Positions 1 to 6,870 of a stretch of DNA of 10,674 nt are shown here, in pieces (within the stretch, counting starts at the first letter, position 1; each line of letters begins with the position of its first letter). A program made the translations under genes and the position numbers. The notes under the pieces were generated by a model. It had not been told where the DNA came from, did not search any database, and saw only the letters and a list, made by a program, of their open reading frames with translations. This DNA comes from Eubacteriales bacterium (GTDB taxonomy: Bacteria > Bacillota > Clostridia > Christensenellales > SZUA-584): NCBI GenBank assembly GCA_028711205.1, contig JAQTSP010000067.1, forward strand, positions 1 through 10,674, in the 5' to 3' direction.

Positions 1-240
1 ATGGGCGTGTTTGAGAAACCGCTGACCGAGCACGGCACGAAGGCCGTCTGGCAGGCGCTGGCGGCAACAAAAGCGTATACGGTGCTGGGCGGCGGCGACA
101 GCGTCGCGGCGACCAACAAGTACGGGTTAGCTGACAGTATGGGCTATGTGTGCACGGGAGGTGGCGCGATGGTGCGGTTTTTCTCCGGCGAAGAGCTGCC
201 CGTGGTGGGTGCGCTGAAGCACGCGGCAGGGGCAAGATAA
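1..240 (+). CDS. pgk: Phosphoglycerate kinase, C-terminal fragment (5' end outside window)
   Basis: This is the last 79 residues of phosphoglycerate kinase, the cytosolic glycolytic enzyme that transfers phosphate from 1,3-bisphosphoglycerate to ADP. Visible family features are MGVFE at the start, the GTKA segment, the nucleotide-site GGGDSVAA (about residues 30-37 of the fragment) and the hallmark STGGGA-like stretch CTGGGAMVRF followed by GEELPVVGAL near the C-terminus. The full protein is usually about 400 residues, so roughly four fifths lies before base 1, and the ATG at base 1 is an internal methionine. Base composition is much richer in G+C (39 of the first 60 bases) than the genes to the right, which marks it as host backbone. 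A gene with a strong ribosome binding site follows 39 bases after its stop, suggesting a glycolytic operon. Confidence 0.95.
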   Translation: MGVFEKPLTEHGTKAVWQALAATKAYTVLGGGDSVAATNKYGLADSMGYVCTGGGAMVRFFSGEELPVVGALKHAAGAR

Positions 241-279
241 CCAAAACACCGATTGAGTAATTTTAAGGAGGTTTGTGTG

Positions 280-336
280 ATGAGCAAATACAAAGTGCAG
301 GTAAAAAGCGGATTATTTATTCATTTCCGAAGATAA
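280..336 (+). pseudogene. Truncated 5' end of the gene that followed pgk
   Basis: A near-perfect ribosome binding site AAGGAGG (265-271) lies 8 bases before an ATG at 280. The reading frame gives MSKYKVQ, continues VKSGLFIHFRR and stops at 334-336, only 18 residues in all. The last 24 bases are antisense to the 3' end of the rpiR-type gene (stop at 313), so the natural gene sequence probably ends somewhere between about 300 and 312. Such a strong start in an operon position after pgk implies a real gene whose remainder has been lost or displaced by the island. The seven or so native residues are too few to name the product; a start like this is seen in several families, including 2-hydroxyacid dehydrogenases, but that is only a guess. 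Confidence 0.55.
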
Positions 337-1149
337 CATGGTATTCTGCAGCATTTGCTTGTAATCTTTTGTGCCTTTATTAATGATACCTAAATAAAAA
401 GATTCAAGAATCGCAAGTTCGATGACACGTTTAGTAACACTATCTCTGCCGATGGTCAGCTCAACAGGGGCTGTAAACAGGCTAACATCCGAATATTTGA
501 TCAGAGGAGATTTTCCGGCCTGTGTAATGCATATAGTAAAAGCATTACGCTCTTTGGCAAGCTTTATAGAACGAACGACATTTGAAGATCTGCCGCTGTT
601 TGAGATGGCAATGGCAACATCTTTGTCGGTAAGACGTAATGCGGTCTCATATTGATATACCACGTCAGAACAAACCGTGGAAGAAATACCGACACGGTTA
701 AACTTTGCACATGCAAAAGTGCAGGAACATAAAGCATCGCCTGTAGCAAAAAAATAGACGGATTTTGCATTTAGTATTGCGTCTAATGCTTGATCAAATT
801 GATCTGAAAAAAAGACTTTGGTGTTTTCTAATGAATGACAAATACTATGAATGGTCTTGTCACAGATAGTGACCATGGAATCCGAATAAGATACGGCTTC
901 AGGAGAATCCACACTATCTTCAACGGATGCAAGCGCAAACGCCTGACGAAGCTGAATGAAGTTTGCAAACCCCATACGTTTACAAAAACGCAAAATAGTG
1001 GCCTCGCTAGTTGAGGTTTCCTCTGAAAGCGTAGCAAGAGTCATATCTGATATCAGCGAAATGTTATTAAGCATGTATTCTGCCACAGCTTTTTCTGCTC
1101 TTGGTGAAGTCGGGATTAAAAATTCGAGTTTTACTACTTGCTCGTTCAC
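313..1149 (-). CDS. RpiR/MurR-family transcriptional regulator (HTH plus SIS sugar-phosphate domain)
   Basis: This 278-residue DNA-binding regulator is of the usual length for the RpiR family. The N-terminal helix-turn-helix covers about residues 34-65 (LATLSEETSTSEATILRFCKRMGF), and an SIS phosphosugar-binding domain covers about residues 120-245, with the diagnostic SNSG at 183-186 followed by a helix that starts SSNVVRSIKLA. RpiR proteins bind a sugar phosphate and switch nearby catabolic genes. I chose the GTG at 1147-1149 because AGGAAAGGG (1159-1167) sits 9 bases upstream and the family normally starts close to this point; an in-frame TTG at 1192-1194 would add 15 residues but has no good ribosome binding site. 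The gene lies 121 bases after the FGGY kinase on the same strand with no clear terminator or promoter between, so it is probably co-transcribed. It is the likely regulator of the divergent importer operon. Confidence 0.9.
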   Translation of the reverse strand: MNEQVVKLEFLIPTSPRAEKAVAEYMLNNISLISDMTLATLSEETSTSEATILRFCKRMGFANFIQLRQAFALASVEDSVDSPEAVSYSDSMVTICDKTIHSICHSLENTKVFFSDQFDQALDAILNAKSVYFFATGDALCSCTFACAKFNRVGISSTVCSDVVYQYETALRLTDKDVAIAISNSGRSSNVVRSIKLAKERNAFTICITQAGKSPLIKYSDVSLFTAPVELTIGRDSVTKRVIELAILESFYLGIINKGTKDYKQMLQNTMLSSEMNK

Positions 1150-1270
1150 TTGGGTGTACCCTTTCCTAAATATTTCAGCCAGAGATCCCCCCAATTATCT
1201 CTCATCAATAATAGTGTTGTAATAATTTTCGGGATATGTCTACCTATTATCCTGTGTCTCGACCCATGAC

Positions 1271-2818
1271 TTAGTCGAGCGTGATTCCGAGATCCGACAA
1301 GGCATGCATGTCTTCTTGTATGGAGCCGTAAAGGTGTTTATATATGTCATAATACTTACTATACATATCGTGATTTTGCCAGTCGGGGCAGAATACGGAA
1401 TAGGATTCTGTCCACTTTTGAATTTCGTTAAAATCAGAGAACATACCTGTGGCGATACCAGCTAAGAAAGCATCGCCGATAGGCGCTTCCACACCGGTTG
1501 TCATACATTCCATTGTTTCTCCTGTGATGTCTGATAAAATCTGAACCCAAAGTTTGCACGAACTGCCGCCGCCGACTATTCTGCAGGGTAAACTTTGAGC
1601 AGAAGCACTTCCGTAGTCCTCCATCACATGCCGCAATGCATAACCAATGGATTCTAATAATGCACGGTAAATATGGGCTGCGGTGTGTACTACGGTAAGG
1701 CCCAATAACGCACCTCGTGCCTTGGAATCCCAAATGGGACTGCGTTCGCCCATAAAATAGGGTAGTATTAAAAGGCCTTCGCTCCCGACAGGTATTGAAT
1801 AAGCCGCTTTTTCTAGATCAGCAAAGGAAAGGGGCATGCTGTTTTCTGAAATCAGACTGTCGGGCGCAAACTTTTCGGAAAACCATTTGGTAAGGGCGCC
1901 TGCTGAGGAAATGCCGCCATAGGTATAACGAACATTTTTATCATTCGTGATGTATGGCATAGAGATATACTTTGGATTTGTAGGCTTGGAGGAATGCAGC
2001 AGTCCCCAGTTCAAACTGGTAGCCAGGACCGCAACACCTTGACCGATGCGCACAGCACCAGCGGAAAGAGTGGATGCGAGACAGTCGATGCAACCGGCAC
2101 AGACGGGTGTTCCGCTGGCCAGCATTAAATCTGTAGCGACTTCGCTGCTTAAGTATCCGACGATGTCACTTGGGTCTAATATGCGCTGGGGCATCATGCT
2201 GCGCGGGATTCCAAATGTGTTAAGCATCTCATCCGACCAGTCGTTACGCTCCACGTCGAACAACCCGCCAAGATTACCGGCAGAGGTGCGGTCTATGGCT
2301 ATTTCGCCGGTAAAACGGTAAACGATGTATTGATTAGGGGTCATAAACAGTTTTATGCGCTTCCATTTTTCGGGTTCATTTTCTTTTATCCAAAGTATCT
2401 TTGAATAACCAAAGTATGAATCAATACCGTTTTCGGTAATCGAAAACAACTTATCTACATCTATGTCGCGTTGGAGACGGGTGCAGATTTCTTCAGAACG
2501 GCGATCCATCCATATTATACACGGACGTACCGGCATCATGTTTTCATCCAGGGGTATGCCGCTCCCACCATATAAACCACTGATGCATATGCCTTTTATA
2601 TTCTCTGCCGGAACACCGCTTATACGCACGCTTCTTCGTATTGTGTTGCGTGCTGCGTTCTCCCAAACATCGGGCCATTGTTCTGCCCATACGCTATGGG
2701 GTCGTAAAATACCATAAGCCTCGGTTGCAGATGCTAAAATATGGCCGTATTTGTCGGTAACCACGGTTTTTGTACTGGAAGATCCAACATCTATACCAAT
2801 TAAATATTCGTGCTGCAT
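1271..2818 (-). CDS. FGGY-family carbohydrate kinase (xylulokinase-like)
   Basis: This 515-residue cytosolic ATP-dependent sugar kinase matches the usual length of about 500. The first phosphate-binding motif DVGSSSTK is at residues 10-17. It is followed by the substrate-site region ISGLYGG and IIWMDRRSEE, the likely catalytic aspartate in GCIDCLAST, the second-domain stretch LPYFMGERSPIWD, and the adenosine-site motif IVGGGSSCKLWVQILSD. Overall it looks most like xylulokinases and related ketose kinases, but FGGY members act on many ketoses, polyols and acids, so the substrate is open. One oddity is ATSLNWG where many members have a GTS or GTT motif. The start is the ATG at 2816-2818, with AAGGAG (2832-2837) 13 bases before it; an in-frame TTG at 2830 lies almost on top of that site and is unlikely. 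It heads the minus-strand transcript with the RpiR gene, opposite the importer operon. Confidence 0.9.
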   Translation of the reverse strand: MQHEYLIGIDVGSSSTKTVVTDKYGHILASATEAYGILRPHSVWAEQWPDVWENAARNTIRRSVRISGVPAENIKGICISGLYGGSGIPLDENMMPVRPCIIWMDRRSEEICTRLQRDIDVDKLFSITENGIDSYFGYSKILWIKENEPEKWKRIKLFMTPNQYIVYRFTGEIAIDRTSAGNLGGLFDVERNDWSDEMLNTFGIPRSMMPQRILDPSDIVGYLSSEVATDLMLASGTPVCAGCIDCLASTLSAGAVRIGQGVAVLATSLNWGLLHSSKPTNPKYISMPYITNDKNVRYTYGGISSAGALTKWFSEKFAPDSLISENSMPLSFADLEKAAYSIPVGSEGLLILPYFMGERSPIWDSKARGALLGLTVVHTAAHIYRALLESIGYALRHVMEDYGSASAQSLPCRIVGGGSSCKLWVQILSDITGETMECMTTGVEAPIGDAFLAGIATGMFSDFNEIQKWTESYSVFCPDWQNHDMYSKYYDIYKHLYGSIQEDMHALSDLGITLD

Positions 2819-2962
2819 AAACGATACCAATCTCCTTACATTATTGAATTTAAATGATTGCCAAGGTTTTTATGCGTATAAACTCGTATAGCGTACTCAT
2901 ACAATATCAAAGAAGCATACACTCTTTCCAACAAGCAAAGTTCCCAAATGCTTGATGATATA

Positions 2963-2991
2963 AACATATAATAAAAAAAGAAGTGTGTCAA
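2963..2991 (-). promoter_or_regulatory. Leftward sigma-A-type promoter for kinase/regulator genes
   Basis: Read on the minus strand, a perfect -35 TTGACA (2991-2986) is followed by a 17-base spacer and the -10 TATGTT (2968-2963, 4 of 6 to consensus). It points toward the FGGY kinase and would give a 5' leader of about 140 bases. The left arm of the 9-bp inverted repeat (2993-3001) abuts the -35 hexamer, a sensible place for a regulator site. Confidence 0.55.
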
Positions 2992-2992
2992 T

Positions 2993-3042
2993 AATATTAC
3001 TCAAAAAACTTCAATTATTAAAAAAGAAAATGAAGTAATATT
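2993..3042. repeat. Separated 9-bp inverted repeat, candidate regulator site
   Basis: AATATTACT at 2993-3001 is the exact reverse complement of AGTAATATT at 3034-3042, separated by 32 bases. Two like-oriented dimer half-sites flanking an AT-rich spacer could allow looping by an RpiR-type dimer or tetramer. The sequence is AT-rich, so chance occurrence is quite possible. Confidence 0.3.
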
Positions 3043-3136
3043 GTATGATTTTATACAGAAAAACGTAAATAATGGGTTTTTTATTGTATATATCGGGTTT
3101 AAACGGAACTAAACTCGTCAAATTTAGAAATTAATA

Positions 3137-3165
3137 TTGACAGATTTATAGCGAATGTCTATAAT
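3137..3165 (+). promoter_or_regulatory. Rightward consensus sigma-A promoter of the importer operon
   Basis: TTGACA (3137-3142) and TATAAT (3160-3165) both match the housekeeping consensus perfectly, with the ideal 17-base spacer. Transcription would start near 3172, giving a leader of about 60 bases before the binding-protein ATG at 3233. A fully consensus promoter normally needs a repressor to be controlled, and a 20-bp palindrome lies exactly over the expected start point. Confidence 0.8.
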
Positions 3166-3167
3166 CA

Positions 3168-3187
3168 TTTTATATAATTATATAAAA
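3168..3187. promoter_or_regulatory. 20-bp perfect palindrome over the +1 site, candidate operator
   Basis: The 20 bases TTTTATATAATTATATAAAA are a perfect palindrome centred between 3177 and 3178, starting 3 bases after the -10 box. Its position over the probable transcription start fits a repressor operator, with the divergent RpiR-type protein as the obvious candidate. It consists only of A and T, so part of the symmetry could be compositional chance. Confidence 0.45.
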
Positions 3188-3232
3188 AAGGAATATAATT
3201 ATTTAATAAAATGAAAAGGAAGGAAACTAACA

Positions 3233-4228
3233 ATGAAAAAAGTTGTAGTATTGGTACTATGTGGGTTGTTAATGCTGAGCCTGTATGCATGTACTCAAGG
3301 AGGAGGGCCGCCTACGCCGGTTCCTACGGGAGAAGAATCCATAGAATCGGCAGATACAGAATCTGACGTTGTTGCCGAAGAGAGTGGTTTAAAATTTGGT
3401 TTTGCATGTATGAAGAATGACCCCTTCATGGTTCCTTTGGTTGGTGGTATGCAGGACGTATGTGATGAGAACGGTATCGAATTTGTCGTTAACTATGCAG
3501 AAAACGATATCGGAAAACAGATCTCCAATTGTGAGGACCTGCTCCAACAGGGTATTGATGGACTTATCGTAATGCCTGTTGACTTTGACGGTATTACCCC
3601 GGCTCTCGAATCTGCTAAGACCGCTGGCGTACCTGTTGTTTCCGTAGACGCTGAGTGTGCCGCTGCAGACTTGACCATTGCTTACATCGCTTCCGATAAC
3701 TACATGGCTGGTTATCTCTGCGGTGAGCATCTTCTCGCAACTATGCCCGATGGTGCGGACATTCTTGTTATGAATCTTCCCGAGATTAAGTGCACGATCG
3801 ACCGTGAAGCAGGTTTCTTGGCCGCTATCGAAGGCCATGATGGCTATAACGTGCTGGCTACGCAGAACTGTTCCGGCCTGATGGATAAGGGAATGAGCAT
3901 AATGGACAACTGGCTCCAGCAGTTTGATAGCTTTGACGTATTATTCGCAATCAACGATGGTTCCTGCCAGGGCGCTATCGCTTCTATGCAGGCAGCCAAC
4001 CGTCTTGAAGGTGTGTTGACCTACGCGGTTGACGGTCAGCAGCAAATGGCTGATTACATTCTCGAAGGTATACACACGGCAGAAGCTGCTCAGGATCCCT
4101 ATAATATGGGCCGGGGCGCTGCAGAATTGCTGATCAAACACTTGAACGGTGAGGAATACGAATATGAAAACCTCCTGGAGGTTAATCTCCTTACCATTGA
4201 TAACGCTGCTGATTACGTAGGGTTCTAA
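3233..4228 (+). CDS. Sugar ABC transporter substrate-binding lipoprotein (RbsB-like, Peripla_BP_4 type)
   Basis: This 331-residue extracytoplasmic binding protein delivers sugar to the ABC importer encoded next to it. It begins with a lysine-start lipoprotein signal: hydrophobic residues 4-18 and a lipobox LYAC, with Cys20 as the acylated residue. A low-complexity Gly/Pro/Thr/Glu linker runs to about residue 55. The rest has the type-1 periplasmic fold of ribose/galactose binders: an opening strand KFGFAC with MKNDPFMVPLVGGMQD, the QGIDGLIVMPVD segment, GVPVVSVDAE, IDREAGF, and AINDGSCQG near the hinge. AAGGAAGGA (3216-3224) lies 8 bases before the ATG. It is the first gene of the plus-strand operon behind a consensus promoter. 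The body of the gene is visibly richer in G+C (34/60 at 3601-3660) than the signal-peptide region (22/60), as if adapted for high expression. The ligand cannot be read from sequence. Confidence 0.92.
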   Translation: MKKVVVLVLCGLLMLSLYACTQGGGPPTPVPTGEESIESADTESDVVAEESGLKFGFACMKNDPFMVPLVGGMQDVCDENGIEFVVNYAENDIGKQISNCEDLLQQGIDGLIVMPVDFDGITPALESAKTAGVPVVSVDAECAAADLTIAYIASDNYMAGYLCGEHLLATMPDGADILVMNLPEIKCTIDREAGFLAAIEGHDGYNVLATQNCSGLMDKGMSIMDNWLQQFDSFDVLFAINDGSCQGAIASMQAANRLEGVLTYAVDGQQQMADYILEGIHTAEAAQDPYNMGRGAAELLIKHLNGEEYEYENLLEVNLLTIDNAADYVGF

Positions 4229-4260
4229 ATAGCATCGTTCTAAAAGCTGATTAAGGGTTT

Positions 4261-4293
4261 AAAGCTCCCGATGTTTATAAATTCGGGAGCTTT
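4261..4293 (+). terminator. GC-rich hairpin after the binding-protein gene (partial terminator or mRNA stabiliser)
   Basis: AAAGCTCCCGA (4261-4271) pairs perfectly over 11 bp with TCGGGAGCTTT (4283-4293), with an 11-base loop. Only three T residues end the stem and no T tract follows, so full termination is unlikely. Such structures between a binding-protein gene and its ATPase gene commonly allow partial readthrough and protect the upstream mRNA, giving excess binding protein. Confidence 0.6.
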
Positions 4294-4309
4294 GAACACG
4301 CAGAAAAAG

Positions 4310-4345
4310 AATTTTTAATACTTACGTTAGAAAGTATTAAAAATT
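4310..4345 (+). repeat. 14-bp perfect inverted repeat in the leader of the ATPase gene
   Basis: AATTTTTAATACTT (4310-4323) and AAGTATTAAAAATT (4332-4345) are exact reverse complements with an 8-base loop, ACGTTAGA. The RNA hairpin would be long but weak (mostly A-U) and ends about 10 bases before the GGGGG ribosome binding site of the ATPase gene. It may tune processing or translation, or be a protein-binding site on DNA. Confidence 0.5.
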
Positions 4346-4367
4346 AATTTGAACTGGGGGATTACAT

Positions 4368-5864
4368 GTGAATTCTTTTCTAGATGTAAAAGGCGTATCA
4401 AAAACCTTTCCGGGGGTTAAAGCGCTTGATAATGTAAATCTGCATATCAATAAGAGAGAAATCCATGGCCTTATTGGTGAGAACGGTGCCGGTAAGAGTA
4501 CGATAATCAAAATACTTGCTGGCGTTTATAAGCCGGATTCAGGAAGCATAAGTTTTTTGGGAAATGAGATACATAATGATACAATATCCCATTCTCTTTC
4601 TCGAGGAATAAGCGTTATATACCAGGAGCTTTGTTTAGTTCCGTATATGAAGGTGTATGAAAATATCATGCTGGGATTTGAACCAAGCAAGGGTTTATAT
4701 TCTGGAGCCGAATCGCGGAAAAGAGCCGCACAAGTTATTGAAAAACTTGGCTTGGAACTGCCCCTGGATGCTGAAGTCAGGAAATTAGATATCGCTGTTC
4801 AGCAGATGGTAGAAATCGCGAAAGCGTTTTCCCGTGATTCGAAGTTGATAATTATGGATGAACCAACATCTTCTTTATCTCTTAATGAAATTGAAAAGTT
4901 ATACAAAATAATACGAAACCTTAAAAATGAAGGCGTGTCCATTTTATTTGTATCCCATAAATTGGAAGAGATATCTGAAATCTGTGACCGCTGCACTATT
5001 TTTCGGGACGGAAAAACAATCATCAGTAAAGAAGTTGGAGATTTAACACGTGACCAGATGGTTTTCGCCATGGTGGGTCGTACAATTAATAATTATTACA
5101 CGTCAACGCATACCCCAAAAGATAAGACTTTGCTTGAAGTGAAAAACCTGTCCAAGGCCGGGGTCATCAATGACGTAAGTTTTAAACTAAATGAGGGTGA
5201 AGTACTTGGCATGACTGGGCTTATTGGCGCTGGCAGATCCGAAACAGCACGTATGTTGTTTGGCTTGGATACCTTTGACAGCGGTGAAATATTATTGGAA
5301 GGTAAGACTGTAAGCTTCCGTAATCCCCATGAGGCAATGCAAGCCGGTGTTGTAATGGTACCTGAAAACAGAAAAGAACAGGGCCTTATACCTCAAATGG
5401 GAGTTGGGTATAACATGACCATAGCGGTGTTAAAGAAGTTTATCAAATTCATCAGAGTAAAATCAAAAATTGAGAATGACATCATTGACAAATATATGAA
5501 ATCATTGGGCATAAAAGCGTATTCACCATTGCAGCTTGTGAGCAATCTGAGTGGCGGCAATCAGCAAAAAGCGATTTTCGGAAGATGGTTGGCAACAAGC
5601 CCCAAAGTATTGATACTAGATGAACCAACTCGGGGCGTGGATGTTGGCGCTAAAACTGAGATATACGGTATCATTGATGAATTGGCAAAAAGTGGAGTTG
5701 CAATACTTTTAATCTCATCCGAATTACCTGAGGTGATTAATACCAGCGATAGAATTGTTGTTATGAGTAAGGGCGCTGTAGTGGCAACCCTGAATGATAA
5801 AGATAAATTTTCCCAAGAAACCATTATTAAATACTGCATAGAAGGAGCTGTTGTGCATGAATGA
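4368..5864 (+). CDS. Sugar ABC transporter ATP-binding protein, double ABC domain (RbsA/MglA/XylG type)
   Basis: This 498-residue ATPase has two fused ABC domains, the normal size for the carbohydrate-uptake CUT2 class, and it powers import through the permease encoded next. Domain 1 has Walker A GENGAGKS (37-44), Q-loop Gln86, the signature region LDIAVQQMVEIAKA, Walker B IIMDEPTSS (161-169) and the H-loop His198. Domain 2 has the family's degenerate Walker A GLIGAGRSE (285-293, no lysine), signature LSGGNQQK (395-402) and LDEPTRGVDVG (418-428). The degenerate second site is normal for this family. The start is the GTG at 4368, preceded by GGGGG (4356-4360) with a 7-base gap; the overlapping ATG at 4366 is in another frame and reads ATG-TGA. 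It follows the binding protein after a 139-base spacer with two hairpins, and its 3' end overlaps the permease start by 8 bases. Confidence 0.95.
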   Translation: MNSFLDVKGVSKTFPGVKALDNVNLHINKREIHGLIGENGAGKSTIIKILAGVYKPDSGSISFLGNEIHNDTISHSLSRGISVIYQELCLVPYMKVYENIMLGFEPSKGLYSGAESRKRAAQVIEKLGLELPLDAEVRKLDIAVQQMVEIAKAFSRDSKLIIMDEPTSSLSLNEIEKLYKIIRNLKNEGVSILFVSHKLEEISEICDRCTIFRDGKTIISKEVGDLTRDQMVFAMVGRTINNYYTSTHTPKDKTLLEVKNLSKAGVINDVSFKLNEGEVLGMTGLIGAGRSETARMLFGLDTFDSGEILLEGKTVSFRNPHEAMQAGVVMVPENRKEQGLIPQMGVGYNMTIAVLKKFIKFIRVKSKIENDIIDKYMKSLGIKAYSPLQLVSNLSGGNQQKAIFGRWLATSPKVLILDEPTRGVDVGAKTEIYGIIDELAKSGVAILLISSELPEVINTSDRIVVMSKGAVVATLNDKDKFSQETIIKYCIEGAVVHE

Positions 5865-6870
5865 TAATATGACATATAAAAATCTTTTGATTAATAAAGT
5901 TATAAGATCAATTGTAAACTATTTTAAACGTAATATCGGTATCCTCAGCGGACTAATTTTTATTATGATTCTCGTTAGTTTTCTGTCTGAAAACTTTCTG
6001 ACAGCATCGAATCTTTTAAATATCCTGCGCCAGATCAGCACAAATGTATTCCTTGCATTTGGCATGTCATTTGTAATTTTGATATGCGGCATCGATTTGA
6101 GTGTTGGCTCCGTTTTGGCGTTTTCAGGTGTGCTCGCTGCTTATATGATAGGCGTCTGGAACTGGCCGGTGTGGCTGGCTGTGTTGGCTCCCATAATAAT
6201 ATGTACTTTGGTTGGTATATTTAACGGCGTAATAGTGACTTTTACTGGAATTGCAGCTTTCGTGGTGACACTTTCCACACAAACAATTTTCAGAGGATTT
6301 GCGATGTTAATTGCCAACGGTGCTCCTATCCGGATAATTAACCAGGCGTATATCACGATTGGTACCAGTTATTTAGGGCCCATTGCGTATCCGATAATAT
6401 ATACTGCTTTTGCGATGCTGGTATGTTATCTGCTGCTCAATAAGACCAGGTTTGGCCGCCACATTTATGCCCTCGGCGGGAATAGAACGGCAGCGCTTTT
6501 TGCCGGCATAAGTGCGACCAGGGTCGAAGTATTTGTTTATGCGCTATCGTCCTTCTTGGCGGGGTTTGCAGGCATTGTTTTATCAAGCCGTATGACTGCG
6601 GGTGTTCCCGCTTCAGGTGAAGGATACGAGCTTGATGCGATCGCGGCGGTCGTTCTGGGTGGAGCGAGTTTTACAGGTGGTGTAGGAACAATTGGCGGAA
6701 CGCTGATAGGCGCAATTATCATCGGTGTATTAAACAACGGACTGAACATGCTCAATGTTGCGGCTTTTTGGCAGTATGTGGCAAAGGGTGTTGTTATACT
6801 ACTGGCGGTATTGACGGATGTTTTGCGTAAGAAAAGAAAAGAACGCAGCAGCATAATAAAAATGAAATAA
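5857..6870 (+). CDS. Sugar ABC transporter permease (RbsC-like, BPD_transp_2 family)
   Basis: This 337-residue integral membrane protein forms the translocation channel of the importer, probably as a homodimer. It is mostly hydrophobic, with about eight to ten membrane segments beginning near residue 28. Family hallmarks are GIDLSVGS (78-85), the cytoplasmic-loop stretch YALGGNRTAALFAGI that contacts the ATPase, and GGASFTGGVGTIGGTLIG (268-285). It ends in a lysine/arginine-rich cytoplasmic tail. The ATG at 5857 has AAGGAG (5842-5847) 9 bases upstream and overlaps the ATPase stop by 8 bases, so translation is coupled; an in-frame TTG six bases earlier is less suitable. Only one permease gene is present, as is normal for this class. 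A 243-base spacer separates it from the transketolase genes. Confidence 0.94.
   Translation: MNDNMTYKNLLINKVIRSIVNYFKRNIGILSGLIFIMILVSFLSENFLTASNLLNILRQISTNVFLAFGMSFVILICGIDLSVGSVLAFSGVLAAYMIGVWNWPVWLAVLAPIIICTLVGIFNGVIVTFTGIAAFVVTLSTQTIFRGFAMLIANGAPIRIINQAYITIGTSYLGPIAYPIIYTAFAMLVCYLLLNKTRFGRHIYALGGNRTAALFAGISATRVEVFVYALSSFLAGFAGIVLSSRMTAGVPASGEGYELDAIAAVVLGGASFTGGVGTIGGTLIGAIIIGVLNNGLNMLNVAAFWQYVAKGVVILLAVLTDVLRKKRKERSSIIKMK

Larger units (their letters stand above)
2819..3232. promoter_or_regulatory. Divergent control region between kinase and importer operons
   Basis: This is a 414-base, strongly AT-rich non-coding stretch separating the minus-strand kinase/regulator genes from the plus-strand importer operon. 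I see no credible coding frame. It contains one strong promoter in each direction, a 20-bp palindrome, a widely spaced 9-bp inverted repeat, and an imperfect 16-base palindrome TGTATGATTTTATACA (3042-3057, 6 of 8 pairs). A long tract of about 130 bases remains between the leftward promoter and the kinase start (2819-2962), in which I see no clear element. Confidence 0.75.

Noticed and set aside
1258..1279. Hairpin CTCGAC/GTCGAG over the kinase stop as a terminator
   Set aside because: The stem is only 6 bp, with no T tract in the direction of transcription; the regulator gene is more likely co-transcribed.
3389..3838. 149-codon minus-strand frame opposite the binding-protein gene
   Set aside because: It is a shadow of a clearly real gene; its translation shows no recognisable domain.
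4292..4321. Internal promoter TTGAAC-N18-TAATAC before the ATPase gene
   Set aside because: The -10 match is poor and lies inside the perfect inverted repeat, which explains the sequence better.
4368..5864. Missing Walker A lysine in the second ABC domain of the ATPase
   Set aside because: A degenerate second Walker A (GxxGAGRSE) is the normal state in RbsA/MglA-type double ATPases.
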